The notes under the pieces are model-generated. The model searched no databases. It saw only the letters and a list, made by a program, of their open reading frames with translations, and was not told the DNA's origin. Of a stretch of DNA of 64,000 bases, positions 25,628-34,713 are shown piece by piece. Made by a program: the position numbers and the translations under genes. Source of the DNA: Umezawaea sp049997955 (lineage in GTDB: Bacteria > Actinomycetota > Actinomycetes > Mycobacteriales > Pseudonocardiaceae); the NCBI GenBank assembly GCA_049997955.1, contig JAEBDY010000028.1, positions 1-64,000 on the forward strand. Reading direction: 5' to 3'. How positions within the stretch are numbered: position 1 is the stretch's first letter; each line of letters opens with the position of its first letter.

Positions 25628-25974
25628 CCGCCAACTGGAGCCACGGCAACGCCGAGGAAGCGTCCGCAGACACCCGCGGCTGGCTCATCGGACACTTCAT
25701 CGACCCATCCGAGGGCGTCCGTTCCTCCAAGGATGTAGAGGTGAAGTGGGGCACCCACCCAGCAGGTGACAAGCGTCCGGAATGGACTTCCGACGACCAG
25801 CGAACCACCCTGGTTCTGTTGGTACAGGGCAACTTCCGCGTAGATCTCACCGAGGGCAGCTCCACCATGACCCGCCAAGGCGACTACATCATGTGGGGCC
25901 CCGGCATCGACCACACCTGGGAAGCCAACGAGGACTCGGTAGTCATCACCGTCCGCTGGCCGTCGCAGACCTGA
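25624..25974 (+). CDS. Small cupin-fold protein
   Basis: A 116-residue protein with a single cupin barrel: VLLVQGNFRVDLTEGSSTMT, QGDYIMWGPGIDHTWEANED, SVVITVRWPS. The GDYxxWGPGxxH motif provides one histidine of the metal site; the full first cupin motif (G-x5-H-x-H) is not evident, so metal binding is uncertain. The TTG start at 25624 overlaps the stop of the HTH-Nudix gene. The stop abuts the end of the converging paralogue. Confidence 0.6.
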   Translation: MTANWSHGNAEEASADTRGWLIGHFIDPSEGVRSSKDVEVKWGTHPAGDKRPEWTSDDQRTTLVLLVQGNFRVDLTEGSSTMTRQGDYIMWGPGIDHTWEANEDSVVITVRWPSQT

Positions 25975-27594
25975 TCACTCGCCAACCTCCATCTCGACGG
26001 CAGGCAGGTCCACTCGCCCACCGCCGATTTCCCGCAACCGCCGGAGTCCCTGGAGCAACGCGAACAGCCCTTCGTTGCTCCAGGCCTCCTGTCCAACCAG
26101 TTCCTCGACCAACTCACCGTCGAGACTGGAGTACAACCGCAACCCAGAGGCCTCCCAGTTCGCCTCAACCTGCCCACCGAACCGCCGCCAAAACTCCTCA
26201 TCCTCGATCACCACCAGGCCAGCGAACTCGTAATTTCCGCTAACCAGGTTCAATCCGAACCCCGTGCACTCCACCCTCATCCGCCCAGGCTCCGCCGTCA
26301 GCCACTTCATCGGCTCAGACGCCCGCCCAGGATGCATCGGCACCGCGGCCCGCACGTCGCCAATGGTCATGTCGACGTCACTACGCCCGAACAACTCCTC
26401 TTCAAGCTCCCGAAGCAACGTCGCCCCCACCCGCGCATCAGCCCGAACATCACTCATCGGCTGATGGAACGCCTTCGGGATCACCGCCAACCGCCCACTC
26501 GCGTTCAGCACGCTCCCAGACCGCTCCTGAACCAAGAGCGCGTAGTCCGGCCCACCACGGAACGGATCACCCGGCCGAGCGATAGCGCACAACGCGAGAA
26601 CCCCACCCGCACACACCCGCCCTGGCAGGTCGAGCACGCTCTCAACGCTCGGCAGGTACGTGTCCCTCAGCGGCATCGCAGGCCGCCCGGCCGCCACGGC
26701 GTCCACAAGTTCCCCTTCGAGCAGATCCACCGTCAGTGCGTACTCCACGAACGAAACCCGCCCAACCGCCCCCACGAGCCCATCACCAACCTCCACTTCC
26801 AGCAGCCGATAGAGCGGCAAGTTCGCAATCCGAACTCCAAGCGTCACCGCCTCCGCAAGCCGCTCCACCGCCGCATCAGCCCCAGCCCGACTCAGGGCAC
26901 GCTCGGCCTCCAACTCGCCAGCAACGAACCTCACGCGGTCCCGATCAGCCGTCAACGCGCAGTCCAGATCAAGCCACTCGGCGCGCGTGACAACACTGGT
27001 CAAGACCCCCAGTTCCCCAAACCGAGCCCGATACATCCCGTACCCGGCCCCAACCGGCCCGTAGTAGTCCACCAACGCCGCGGCAACCTGCGCCCGCCCC
27101 ATCCGGTTCCGCCGAGCATTCCGATCGAGCAACGCACCAACGCCCAGCTCCTCGACCCGCGCCCCCACCTTCCCCCGAGCAGTACCAGGCACCCACCCCG
27201 CACGCTGATCAAGCCACTCCAACGCCCCAACCAGATCACCATCAACCCGCCCAGGTTCCCCACTAGCAACAATCTCGGCGACTTCGGCAACCTCCTCAAC
27301 AGGACTCAGCAACTCATCGATGCCAACCCCGAAGATCCTTTCCAACAGCCGAGCAGTAGACGGCCGCACCGGACTCAACGGCTCCCCGGATGGCTTCCGC
27401 CCAGCCGCCAACCGCTGAAGATGCCGCACCCCAACGCTTCCAGGCTCCCGATGCTCCCGAGCAAACATCTCCGCGAACTCGGCAAACTCCTCGTACGTCT
27501 GCCGCCGCTCCCAGATCCTCTGCTCAAGCACGGTACGAAACGCCCGCCCTCGCCGCTGCTGCGTCTCCGCCTCACGCTGTCGCATATCGCGCAC
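25975..27594 (-). CDS. HTH-Nudix fusion protein (paralogue 2)
   Basis: A 539-residue homologue of the gene at 24056, sharing nearly every landmark: LEWLDQRAGWVPGTARGKV, VDYYGPVGAGYGMYRARFG, LYRLLEVEVG, TVDLLEGELVDA, RLAVIPKAFHQPM, VGATLLRELEEELFG (Nudix core), ECTGFGLNLVSGNYEFAG and SNEGLFALLQGLRRLREIGG. Its N-terminus is different: a longer helical XRE-like domain with REPGSVGVRHLQRLAAGRKP. The two genes converge on the cupin. Whether they are duplicates with different DNA targets or a ligand-responsive pair is not known. Confidence 0.7.
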   Translation of the reverse strand: MRDMRQREAETQQRRGRAFRTVLEQRIWERRQTYEEFAEFAEMFAREHREPGSVGVRHLQRLAAGRKPSGEPLSPVRPSTARLLERIFGVGIDELLSPVEEVAEVAEIVASGEPGRVDGDLVGALEWLDQRAGWVPGTARGKVGARVEELGVGALLDRNARRNRMGRAQVAAALVDYYGPVGAGYGMYRARFGELGVLTSVVTRAEWLDLDCALTADRDRVRFVAGELEAERALSRAGADAAVERLAEAVTLGVRIANLPLYRLLEVEVGDGLVGAVGRVSFVEYALTVDLLEGELVDAVAAGRPAMPLRDTYLPSVESVLDLPGRVCAGGVLALCAIARPGDPFRGGPDYALLVQERSGSVLNASGRLAVIPKAFHQPMSDVRADARVGATLLRELEEELFGRSDVDMTIGDVRAAVPMHPGRASEPMKWLTAEPGRMRVECTGFGLNLVSGNYEFAGLVVIEDEEFWRRFGGQVEANWEASGLRLYSSLDGELVEELVGQEAWSNEGLFALLQGLRRLREIGGGRVDLPAVEMEVGE

Positions 27595-27979
27595 CCATCC
27601 AAGCTGATCAAGCGCTGATAGTCACCTGATTTCAAGTCTCGCACGCTTGGGCTCACATCAGGACCCCAAGTCGCTACTAAACCGACCGTGTCGAACTCTC
27701 GCAAATTCGTTGAACATCGCCTTTGGTGGCCAGCGGTCCCCGTATGTCGGACAAGGTCGTCTCAAGTCGTCAACTAGTCGTGTACCTGCGACCAACTCCT
27801 GAACTAGAAACTTGCGTACCCTATCAACGGAGGCAATGAGAACACGGTGTGGAGTGAATTGGCGAAGGATTCAGCAGAAATCGAACTTTTCCTGATTTGG
27901 CTATCGCTAACCCTCGTCATGCGTCATCGTACTGGGCAGAAATACGTCCAACAGTAACCGTTTTTGATGCTGACGCATT
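27595..27979. other. Intergenic boundary where base composition drops
   Basis: About 385 bases with no gene. The first part probably holds the promoter of the minus-strand HTH-Nudix gene and includes CCTGATTTCAAGTC, similar to the TGATTTCAGC motif near xis. From about 27720 the sequence becomes clearly AT-richer and stays so to about 32550. This may be the right edge of the AICE-like element, but I could not find a convincing att repeat matching the integrase end near 17930. Confidence 0.4.
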
Positions 27980-28723
27980 TTAAAAATCCGAGTAGAAACC
28001 TTGCCCCGTAATTTCAGCCGGCGTTTCAGTACCGCTTCTGCGCCAGCGATGGCCTTCAGTGTCGAGGAAGGTGAGGGTAACTACGACGCGTGGATTGCTT
28101 TCTTGGTGCCTCACAATTTCTGCGAACTCTGTCGAGTATAAGCCAACCTGTGCGCCAGGGCCTAGAAATTCGCAAACGCGGAGTCCGTGAGCCGTCAAGT
28201 ACTGCGAGTTGTTGGAGGTTCTGAATGAGAGTGCATCTAGGGTGTGATCGGGTTCGCCCAGAATTTCTACACCCTCTAACTGAACTTCAAGGATCGGCTG
28301 ATTCCCATGGTTAACTATTTCGATCCCGGGGATTGGGTCAATGGCAATACTCTGTTCGTCAGTTTGAATCTCCGCAAGACCTACTTCTGTTCTTCCTGAT
28401 ACAACAGTGCGAGCCCTGGAGGCGCGTATTCTATGCGCAATTTCATTCTCTTTCCTGAGTCTCTGCCGAGAAGCTTCATCTTCTGCCTCCATTATTTCTC
28501 TGCGAACCCTGCCGTCGCGGGTCACTACGAATAGCGCAACAATAACTGCCGCGATACTTCCAATCGCCCCTGCCCATTGCCCCGATGCACCCCACCAATC
28601 TGTACTTTGTTTTCTGAGCCACGCATGAGAGATGGTCAGGTATTTTCCAAAAATTAGTATAGTTCCACAAGTGAACAGTGTGATTAAGGCTATCCAACGA
28701 ACAAAAATTACATGCCTTGGCAT
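27980..28723 (-). CDS. Membrane protein of unknown function
   Basis: A 247-residue protein with two N-terminal membrane segments (WIALITLFTCGTILIFG and AGAIGSIAAVIVALFVV), then a charged probable coiled coil (IMEAEDEASRQRLRKENEIA) and a beta-rich C-terminal domain. I do not recognise the family. Codon use and base composition are AT-rich like the next two genes and unlike the rest of the window. The start is the ATG at 28723. Confidence 0.6.
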   Translation of the reverse strand: MPRHVIFVRWIALITLFTCGTILIFGKYLTISHAWLRKQSTDWWGASGQWAGAIGSIAAVIVALFVVTRDGRVRREIMEAEDEASRQRLRKENEIAHRIRASRARTVVSGRTEVGLAEIQTDEQSIAIDPIPGIEIVNHGNQPILEVQLEGVEILGEPDHTLDALSFRTSNNSQYLTAHGLRVCEFLGPGAQVGLYSTEFAEIVRHQESNPRVVVTLTFLDTEGHRWRRSGTETPAEITGQGFYSDF

Positions 28724-28859
28724 ACGGTTTGATCTCCTAAATCGGTATCGAGATGCATTTCAACTTGTGGCAAATGGTGTGATTTGGTAGCTGACGTGAA
28801 GCGCGGTGAAATTTCTTTGTTGTTTTACGGGTGGAGATAATTTGCCTCGCCTAGACTTC

Positions 28860-29531
28860 TTATCTTGCCGACGGTAGTGAAAATTCAAAGTTCTGCTCTT
28901 TAAGCTGCCCTCCTTCGCAAATCCATGTAATCACAGTTGGCCATCCTCTGGTTTCGCCAAAAATTGACGATGGTCCGAAACTGATCAATGGAAGGGAAAA
29001 ATTAAAACCAGGGTGAACTACTGTCTCATCTCCATACCAAGTAAGGACTCGATAGTATGCATCGGCTTCGAATTCTTCATAGATCCATCCAGCATTCTCG
29101 CCGGCCTGTTGAAGTACGCCTTCATTTCCGACGCGGACCCGCACTACTGGTCTAATCGCACTTGCATTTCCAACGTTCATCAGGGTAAATTCTATTGTGC
29201 TCAAAGAGTTCTTGGCGCGCAATTCTAGATTCGCTCGCTGTATACTATTTCTGTAAGCAACGAGAGCAACAATTGATGCAATTAGGGCTAAAATCGCTGA
29301 CCACCATGATGTTACTGCTTGAACTACCCCCATTTTTGTAGCAACGTCCATAGATGAGTTCAGCACGACTATTGGCACAACAACCAGAAGTACGACTGTG
29401 GGCATTGCTCCAAGAAGAATGGCTGCTGCCTGCAACCCTGAGCCGATCTGATGACGACGGATGGCAACACTGCTAGCGCTATCCTGTGCACCGTGCACGT
29501 AAACCACACCTTTCAGTTTATTTCTGATCAT
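28860..29531 (-). CDS. Membrane protein of unknown function (same layout as its neighbour)
   Basis: A 223-residue protein with two hydrophobic segments (AAAILLGAMPTVVLLVVVPI and WWSAILALIASIVALVA), then a beta-rich domain with TIEFTLMNVGNASAIRPVVR. The layout of two helices and a C-terminal beta domain is the same as in the downstream gene, although sequence similarity is slight. Divergent from the nuclease-STAND gene, with only about 80 bases between them, so the promoters may be linked. Confidence 0.58.
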   Translation of the reverse strand: MIRNKLKGVVYVHGAQDSASSVAIRRHQIGSGLQAAAILLGAMPTVVLLVVVPIVVLNSSMDVATKMGVVQAVTSWWSAILALIASIVALVAYRNSIQRANLELRAKNSLSTIEFTLMNVGNASAIRPVVRVRVGNEGVLQQAGENAGWIYEEFEADAYYRVLTWYGDETVVHPGFNFSLPLISFGPSSIFGETRGWPTVITWICEGGQLKEQNFEFSLPSAR

Positions 29532-29613
29532 AATCGAGACGATACAGATCTACCGCGGAAACAGTCTAGTGTCGGGATGCGAGTTCGCTTCTTCGGGAGT
29601 ACAGTCTAATCGT

Positions 29614-32559
29614 ATGTCACCAGATTCAAGGATCGAGAGCAACGATAACGTCGTAATTATCGATCTGCGCCCAGATCTGTTACGTGTGCCGCCGTTGAAC
29701 CTCAAGCCCCCAACAGTTTCTCGCATCGATAGCTTGCCGCTTCGAAATCGCGACTGGAAGGTGTTTGAGCGTCTTATTGTTGCAACGGTACGTGATGTGC
29801 TGGGATGGCGTGACGTTCGGGAGTATGGTGTTCCAGGCGAAGAGCAACACGGAATAGACATTCTTGGCTACTCGCCTAGCTCAGGCGAACAGTCACTGGG
29901 GGAATCGCAAGTACTTACTTGTCAGTGCAAAGATGTAGAGAGCTTCACTGCTGGAAATTTGCGAGCGGTCGTTGATAAGTTTAATGACGGCTATAGGCCT
30001 CTTAGCAGCAGGTATCTGTCGATTGCAGTTTCATGTATCACGGAAAGCGTGCCGCTTGTTGAAGAGTTGTACCGACTCCGGATTTTGCATCCTAATCTTA
30101 CAATACATTTGTGGGGGGCGCGTCAGATTAATGAGATGTTAGAAGATCAAAACCTGATAGTTCGCCGGTTCTTTGGTCCAAGCTGGGAAGAAGCCTTCTG
30201 TACACCGGTAGTTCGTGCTGATATTCGATCAGATTCGGTGTTGAATCGACGTCGCCTCATCGATTTCATTGCCAGGGCTGAAGAGGCAAGTTACGATCGT
30301 CTATTGTCTAGGTGGCTTGCTGCAGGTGTGGAAGGGGAGCTGGCGCTTGAGCTAGCTGCCGAAAAGTCCGTTGGAAATTTCATGGATGTGTCATCCAAAG
30401 TTGCATCTCCTGGTCTTTATTTGATCGAAGGGGACTTTGGCTCAGGTAAATCGGTGACAGTTGAAAGAGTTTATCAGGAAGATCTCAAAGAGTTTCGAGA
30501 TGGAGGTATGCTTTTTCTTCCGATTCGAGTTGAAGCACGGCAGGTAGTCAATACTGTTGAAAATCTGTGTGAAGTATTTCTTGATGATTTGGCGCTTGAT
30601 TCTAACTTTCCTGTGCGCCTTATAATAGATGGATTGGATGAGGTTGGGCCAGCGCGGGCTCATTTGATTCTACGCAGCGCTGAATCGTACGTATTGAGGC
30701 GAAGTTATTGTCGGGTAATTGCCACTATTCGACCTGGCGTATCTGACACAGTTGGCGCGAAAAAGATATTGCAGCCACTGCTTAGTGCTGATGAGTCTGA
30801 GGCGCTAATTGAACGTGTCAGTGGCGTCAGATACGCTCGATTCCACCAATCTCCTGCCGTCGCTGATGCAGTACGTCGACCCCTATTTGCCCTTATCGCT
30901 GCAACTCTAAGCGGTTCAGGACAACATCTCCCGCAAAGCGCGGGCGGATTTTTGGACGAATTAGTCGGCCGTGCGCTCAGAATGTCAGATCGACCTCAAT
31001 TGGAGACTCAGAATCTTCTTGAGAGGTTGGCTGAAGGTGTTGTCCGTCTAGGGGGATCCGCAGTGCCTATTTCCGAAATTGGAGGCAATTCGGTAGTTGA
31101 GGTGATTTTAGCGACACGTTTAGTGGTTAAATCTGGACGTGCCATCAAGTTTTCTCTTCCAATTCTCGAGCAATATTTTGCCGGCCTTGCGTTGCTGAGA
31201 GACGGTGCTGTTGATCGGATTCTAGATGACCTTTCGGTTATCGACAGATGGCGATACGGATTAGTCCTGGCTACTACTATCGGGAGTTGGGAACAGGTAA
31301 ATCGACTGCTTGCCAAGATTTCTTCTCGTCACCCTGGGATTGCCGCTTGGGTGGTCAGTGAAGCTGTGCCATCATCAAGTTACTCAACTGAGGTTGGATT
31401 GCCGCCTTCACTTGAATGTGCAGAGCGTGTTCATTACAGTTTTAATTGCTTGGCAAAAGGTGTCCCTGCTTTATCGGAAAAGCTGCATTTTATAGAAATG
31501 TCGGGTGATTCCGCAGTGGTGGGAGCGAGGGTTGAGGATCGCCACTTGACTGTGGGGCTGAAGCGGCTTAATCGAACAGGCGAAACAGGGTTTCAAGTGT
31601 TACCTTGGGAAGTTGGGCTATTCAGTCGGCATTATAGAGACCATGATTGGGATCTTATTACGGCAGGTTCGTCATTTCCTGTCGACTATAGTGCTTGGCC
31701 GTGGCACATTTCACTTCAATGGATGCGCAGTGGATTTGAATCTTTGTTCAAGAATTATGGAGTATCTTGGCGAGGCAATTCAGCGGCGAGTGCCGAGTTT
31801 CATTGGCTATTAGCTCGCACGCTGGTGCGGGAGTCGGGAAATTCACGCCATAAGCCGATACATGTGGATCGAATTCTTGAGGTTGCGAACGGTTTTCTGG
31901 AAGACATGAAAGAAGAAGGTTTTCGAGCAATCAAAATTGATCGAGCGGCTTTTAATATTTATCCAGATATGCTTCGCGAGTTCACTGAAAAGATTGAACG
32001 TGATAGTAGCGAGAGCGCTTGGGTGGAGCGCCCGTATGTCGTGCCCGATGCGTTAGACTCAGGCGGCCGTTGGGTTTGGAATTTGTATACACCTGAATCT
32101 ATGCTCAAGCTGTGCAATCAAGTCGTCATGAATGCCTTGTTAATATATCAAGATGTCTGCGAAAGATTCCTTTCCAATTTGATTCCAACCTTGGGGCTCG
32201 GAAGCCTTTTTCCGGTATCGATTCAAGGAGTGCTCGAATTTTCGGGTGATCCCGGTTATGAAGGTTCGCCTTCATTGGGGTATTATGCGTTGCCGGTGCA
32301 GTCGGGGCAAGAATCGAGTGTTGATATTAAGTTTGGCCCCATGCCCGCTTGGGGAGATCATTCCGCACTTGATGCTATTGATAATAGTATTGCGCGAAAT
32401 AGGCCGGCGGCAATTGGATGGGCAACTACTTCGTATAGTTCGTGGTCGGTTTCGGTCTACAAGGAGCGGCCTGCTACGCGGCTCGCACTTAAATGGTTGA
32501 ATACTGATTTGCGTCGACTTCGCTTAATGGATAGTCGTATTCGGTCCGATGAGGATTGA
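29614..32559 (+). CDS. Restriction-nuclease/STAND ATPase fusion (Avs-like defence protein)
   Basis: A 981-residue protein. Residues 45-125 look like an Mrr-type PD-(D/E)XK nuclease: WKVFERLIVATVRDVLGW (E52), EQHGIDILGY (D82), and LTCQCKD with Q104-x-K106. The P-loop ATPase follows: Walker A EGDFGSGKSVT (272-282) and Walker B LIIDGLDEVG (336-345), then a winged-helix-like region. The last 400 residues are unassigned and could be the sensor. Nuclease-STAND fusions of this kind (Avs/AVAST) sense phage proteins and cut DNA; function here is inferred from architecture. I prefer ATG 29614, with GGGAG upstream, to a GTG at 29569. AT-rich, so probably a recent transfer. Confidence 0.78.
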   Translation: MSPDSRIESNDNVVIIDLRPDLLRVPPLNLKPPTVSRIDSLPLRNRDWKVFERLIVATVRDVLGWRDVREYGVPGEEQHGIDILGYSPSSGEQSLGESQVLTCQCKDVESFTAGNLRAVVDKFNDGYRPLSSRYLSIAVSCITESVPLVEELYRLRILHPNLTIHLWGARQINEMLEDQNLIVRRFFGPSWEEAFCTPVVRADIRSDSVLNRRRLIDFIARAEEASYDRLLSRWLAAGVEGELALELAAEKSVGNFMDVSSKVASPGLYLIEGDFGSGKSVTVERVYQEDLKEFRDGGMLFLPIRVEARQVVNTVENLCEVFLDDLALDSNFPVRLIIDGLDEVGPARAHLILRSAESYVLRRSYCRVIATIRPGVSDTVGAKKILQPLLSADESEALIERVSGVRYARFHQSPAVADAVRRPLFALIAATLSGSGQHLPQSAGGFLDELVGRALRMSDRPQLETQNLLERLAEGVVRLGGSAVPISEIGGNSVVEVILATRLVVKSGRAIKFSLPILEQYFAGLALLRDGAVDRILDDLSVIDRWRYGLVLATTIGSWEQVNRLLAKISSRHPGIAAWVVSEAVPSSSYSTEVGLPPSLECAERVHYSFNCLAKGVPALSEKLHFIEMSGDSAVVGARVEDRHLTVGLKRLNRTGETGFQVLPWEVGLFSRHYRDHDWDLITAGSSFPVDYSAWPWHISLQWMRSGFESLFKNYGVSWRGNSAASAEFHWLLARTLVRESGNSRHKPIHVDRILEVANGFLEDMKEEGFRAIKIDRAAFNIYPDMLREFTEKIERDSSESAWVERPYVVPDALDSGGRWVWNLYTPESMLKLCNQVVMNALLIYQDVCERFLSNLIPTLGLGSLFPVSIQGVLEFSGDPGYEGSPSLGYYALPVQSGQESSVDIKFGPMPAWGDHSALDAIDNSIARNRPAAIGWATTSYSSWSVSVYKERPATRLALKWLNTDLRRLRLMDSRIRSDED

Positions 32560-32732
32560 TGGGTGGGAGTCGTTGCGGCGTGTGCGCGGTGGGAGACCTG
32601 TCCCGCGGCCCGGTCGGGTGCTGACCACAGGTATAAGCTCGGATGAAGTGCCGGTTGGGACAGGTGCTGGCTCAGCAGTCCCGCCACTTGGATCGATGTT
32701 TCCGCTGCTAGCGGCTTCAGCGTCGATGCAAG

Positions 32733-32767
32733 AGGCCCGTCCCGCATAGCCACCGCGGGACGGGCCT
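32733..32767 (+). terminator. Terminator after the nuclease-STAND gene
   Basis: AGGCCCGTCCCGC and GCGGGACGGGCCT form a perfect 13-bp stem with a 9-base loop, followed by AGTTT. It lies about 170 bases after the stop of the nuclease-STAND gene and before the 3' end of the converging recombinase gene. Confidence 0.75.
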
Positions 32768-32812
32768 AGTTTAAATATCGGGTCAGGTGGGCCTACTCAG
32801 AGCTGGCAAGGG

Positions 32813-34483
32813 CTATGCGGGTGAGTAGTGCGCAAGTCCGGCCTCGGTCACAACCAATACACCCACGGAAGGTGCTGGCAGAATTTCTGCCAGCACCTTC
32901 CGTGTTTTGTGATCATATTCAAGTCGTAGTCCCATCTGCCGGTACACCTCTGTTTTATCGGCCGGATCGGCCCGCCGCAGCACGGCCAGCAGGCCGCCCA
33001 GCGTGTCGACAATGCTCCGAATCTCCTCGGCGGACATTCGCTGTGCGTCGCCGCCACCCTGCAGTCCGTCCAGCATCGCCTGGGCGACCGTCCGCTCCTT
33101 GAGCACCTGTGTGCTCCACGACGTCACCAATACCGGATCAGCGCCTGCCTCCAAGGCGGTTTTGTGTCGGGCCAGTTTGCGATCACAGTCCACGACCGCG
33201 CGCCGGGCCTGTTCGATCTCCGGCCCTGAATCGGGTTGAGCTTGTTCCAGTGCGGTCAGGGCGTCGCGGACCGCGTCCGGGGCGAAGACCTCGGCGAGCC
33301 AGGTGTCGAGATCGTCGAGGATGGCGTCTTCGCGGAGGTAGACCGCGAGCGGGTGATCGATCTTGTTGGCGGTGGCGTATTCGTTGGGGAACCGGCACCG
33401 GTAGCGGGCTTTGCCGTGGACCCAGTTGCCCTGCATCCGTCGTCCGCACTGGGCGCAGAACACCAGGCCCTTGAGCGCGTAGGGGTGGGTGGTGCGCACG
33501 ATCCGCCCGGTGGACTGCGGGCCGCGTGAGGCGAGTCGTCGTTGGACCTGGTCGAAGGCGTCCTTGGAGACCAGCGGGATGTTGACGATCTTGTTGGAGA
33601 ACACCCACGCGTCCTTCGCGTTCCACTTCACCAACGTCTCGTGGCCCATGGCGACGTCTTCGACGTCGATCAGCGACTCGTGTTTGCGCTGTTTGTTCCA
33701 CACCTCGTATCCGGTGTAGCGGGGATTGCCCAGAATGACCCGTACCGCGCCCTTGGACCAGGCGACACCCGATCGGTGGAGGTTTCGTGCCCGGTCGTGT
33801 GCCGAGGGGGACAGGACACCGTCGTCGGTCAATCGCTGCGCGATGGCGTAGACACCGAGCCCGGACAGGTACTCGGAGTAGATGCGCTGCACGACCGGCC
33901 CGGCCACCGGATCCGGTTCCAGCCGGTGCAGTCGCTTCCCGTCCGCGGCTTTCGCAGGGTTGGGGTGCACGCTAGCGTCGGCCAGTCGGTAGCCGTAGGG
34001 CGGCCGTCCGCCGAGGTAGCGGCCCTCGATCTGGGCTTGGGCGGCCATCGCCGAGCGGACCCGGATCTTGACCCGGTTGCGCTCGCCTTTGCTCATCCCG
34101 CCGAACACGGACATGATCAGATCGTGGGCTTCGGACTCCGGATCGATCGCCCCGCCTACTTCGGGCACCCACAACTGCACCCCGTAGTGTGCGAACACCG
34201 GGTAGGTCAGCCCGTACTGGTTGCCGTAGAACGCCCGCTGCGGCTCACCGATCACCACCGCCTCGAACCCCCGGTCCGGGTTCTTCAACACATCGAGCAG
34301 GCCGGAAGCTTTGGGCCTGCGTTTCCACGGGATCGATCGTGACTGACCGATGTCGAAGTACTCCGTGACGATCTCACCGACTTTGCCGATCAGCGCGCGT
34401 GACCGGCCGAGCTGCCAGTTCTTCGAGGCGTCGGGATCCTGCTGGTCTTCTGTGGACACACGCCCGTAGAACGCGAATCGCAT
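32813..34483 (-). CDS. Large serine recombinase (intact)
   Basis: A 556-residue serine integrase. The catalytic domain starts MRFAFYGRVSTEDQQDPDAS with Ser10 as nucleophile; FDIGQSRSIPWKRRP and VFAHYGVQLWVPEVGG follow. The recombinase domain has RPPYGYRLADASVHPNPAKA and VILGNPRYTGYEVW. The zinc ribbon is GLVFCAQCGRRMQGNW with a later RYRC, and a coiled coil lies near the C-terminus. The ATG at 34483 directly follows the stop of a small gene upstream. It is homologous to the disrupted integrase at 17935-19720 but distinctly diverged. No associated transfer genes were found beside it. Confidence 0.88.
   Translation of the reverse strand: MRFAFYGRVSTEDQQDPDASKNWQLGRSRALIGKVGEIVTEYFDIGQSRSIPWKRRPKASGLLDVLKNPDRGFEAVVIGEPQRAFYGNQYGLTYPVFAHYGVQLWVPEVGGAIDPESEAHDLIMSVFGGMSKGERNRVKIRVRSAMAAQAQIEGRYLGGRPPYGYRLADASVHPNPAKAADGKRLHRLEPDPVAGPVVQRIYSEYLSGLGVYAIAQRLTDDGVLSPSAHDRARNLHRSGVAWSKGAVRVILGNPRYTGYEVWNKQRKHESLIDVEDVAMGHETLVKWNAKDAWVFSNKIVNIPLVSKDAFDQVQRRLASRGPQSTGRIVRTTHPYALKGLVFCAQCGRRMQGNWVHGKARYRCRFPNEYATANKIDHPLAVYLREDAILDDLDTWLAEVFAPDAVRDALTALEQAQPDSGPEIEQARRAVVDCDRKLARHKTALEAGADPVLVTSWSTQVLKERTVAQAMLDGLQGGGDAQRMSAEEIRSIVDTLGGLLAVLRRADPADKTEVYRQMGLRLEYDHKTRKVLAEILPAPSVGVLVVTEAGLAHYSPA
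32864..32904. repeat. Perfect 20-bp inverted repeat in the recombinase 3' end
   Basis: CACGGAAGGTGCTGGCAGAA, one T, then TTCTGCCAGCACCTTCCGTG: twenty bases pair perfectly across a single central base, followed on the plus strand by TTTT. It lies inside the last 31 codons of the serine recombinase gene. It could be a plus-strand terminator or a site recognised by the recombinase. Confidence 0.8.
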
Positions 34484-34485
34484 GA

Positions 34486-34713
34486 CTAGGCAGCCTTCTT
34501 GTCGAGGTTGAGGACGTGAGCGTCGGATGACACGTGGTCCGTGTCGGGTTCGGCATGGGCGACATTGAGGATCAACCGCAACAGCGCCTTCGCCACACCG
34601 GGAGCAAGTGCGGGCGGTTCCGACGGCGGCATCAGAACAGTCTTGTCCGCGGCCGAAAACTCCTCGGAGGGAACCTCGGTCGCAGGGAGCGCGCCGTACG
34701 GGGATGGCGTCAT
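34486..34713 (-). CDS. Small protein upstream of the serine recombinase
   Basis: A 75-residue protein starting at ATG 34713 with the segment SAADKTVLMPPSEPPALAPG followed by VAKALLRLILNVAH. Small proteins with a similar V-L-M-P-P-S-E-P-P-x-L-x-P-x-x-A-x-x-L-L-R segment occur just upstream of actinobacterial serine recombinases, from memory. The stop lies 2 bases before the recombinase ATG, so the two are co-translated. Function unknown; possibly a recombinase partner. A longer frame to 34941 is open but lacks family support. Confidence 0.6.
   Translation of the reverse strand: MTPSPYGALPATEVPSEEFSAADKTVLMPPSEPPALAPGVAKALLRLILNVAHAEPDTDHVSSDAHVLNLDKKAA

Noticed and set aside
26332..27618. 428-residue plus-strand frame opposite the second HTH-Nudix gene
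   Set aside because: Composition is typical of an antisense shadow, and the minus-strand gene has a paralogue.
17900..27980. Direct att repeats bounding the AICE-like element
   Set aside because: Short similarities exist (TCGCA-rich stretches at both edges), but none is long or exact enough to call.
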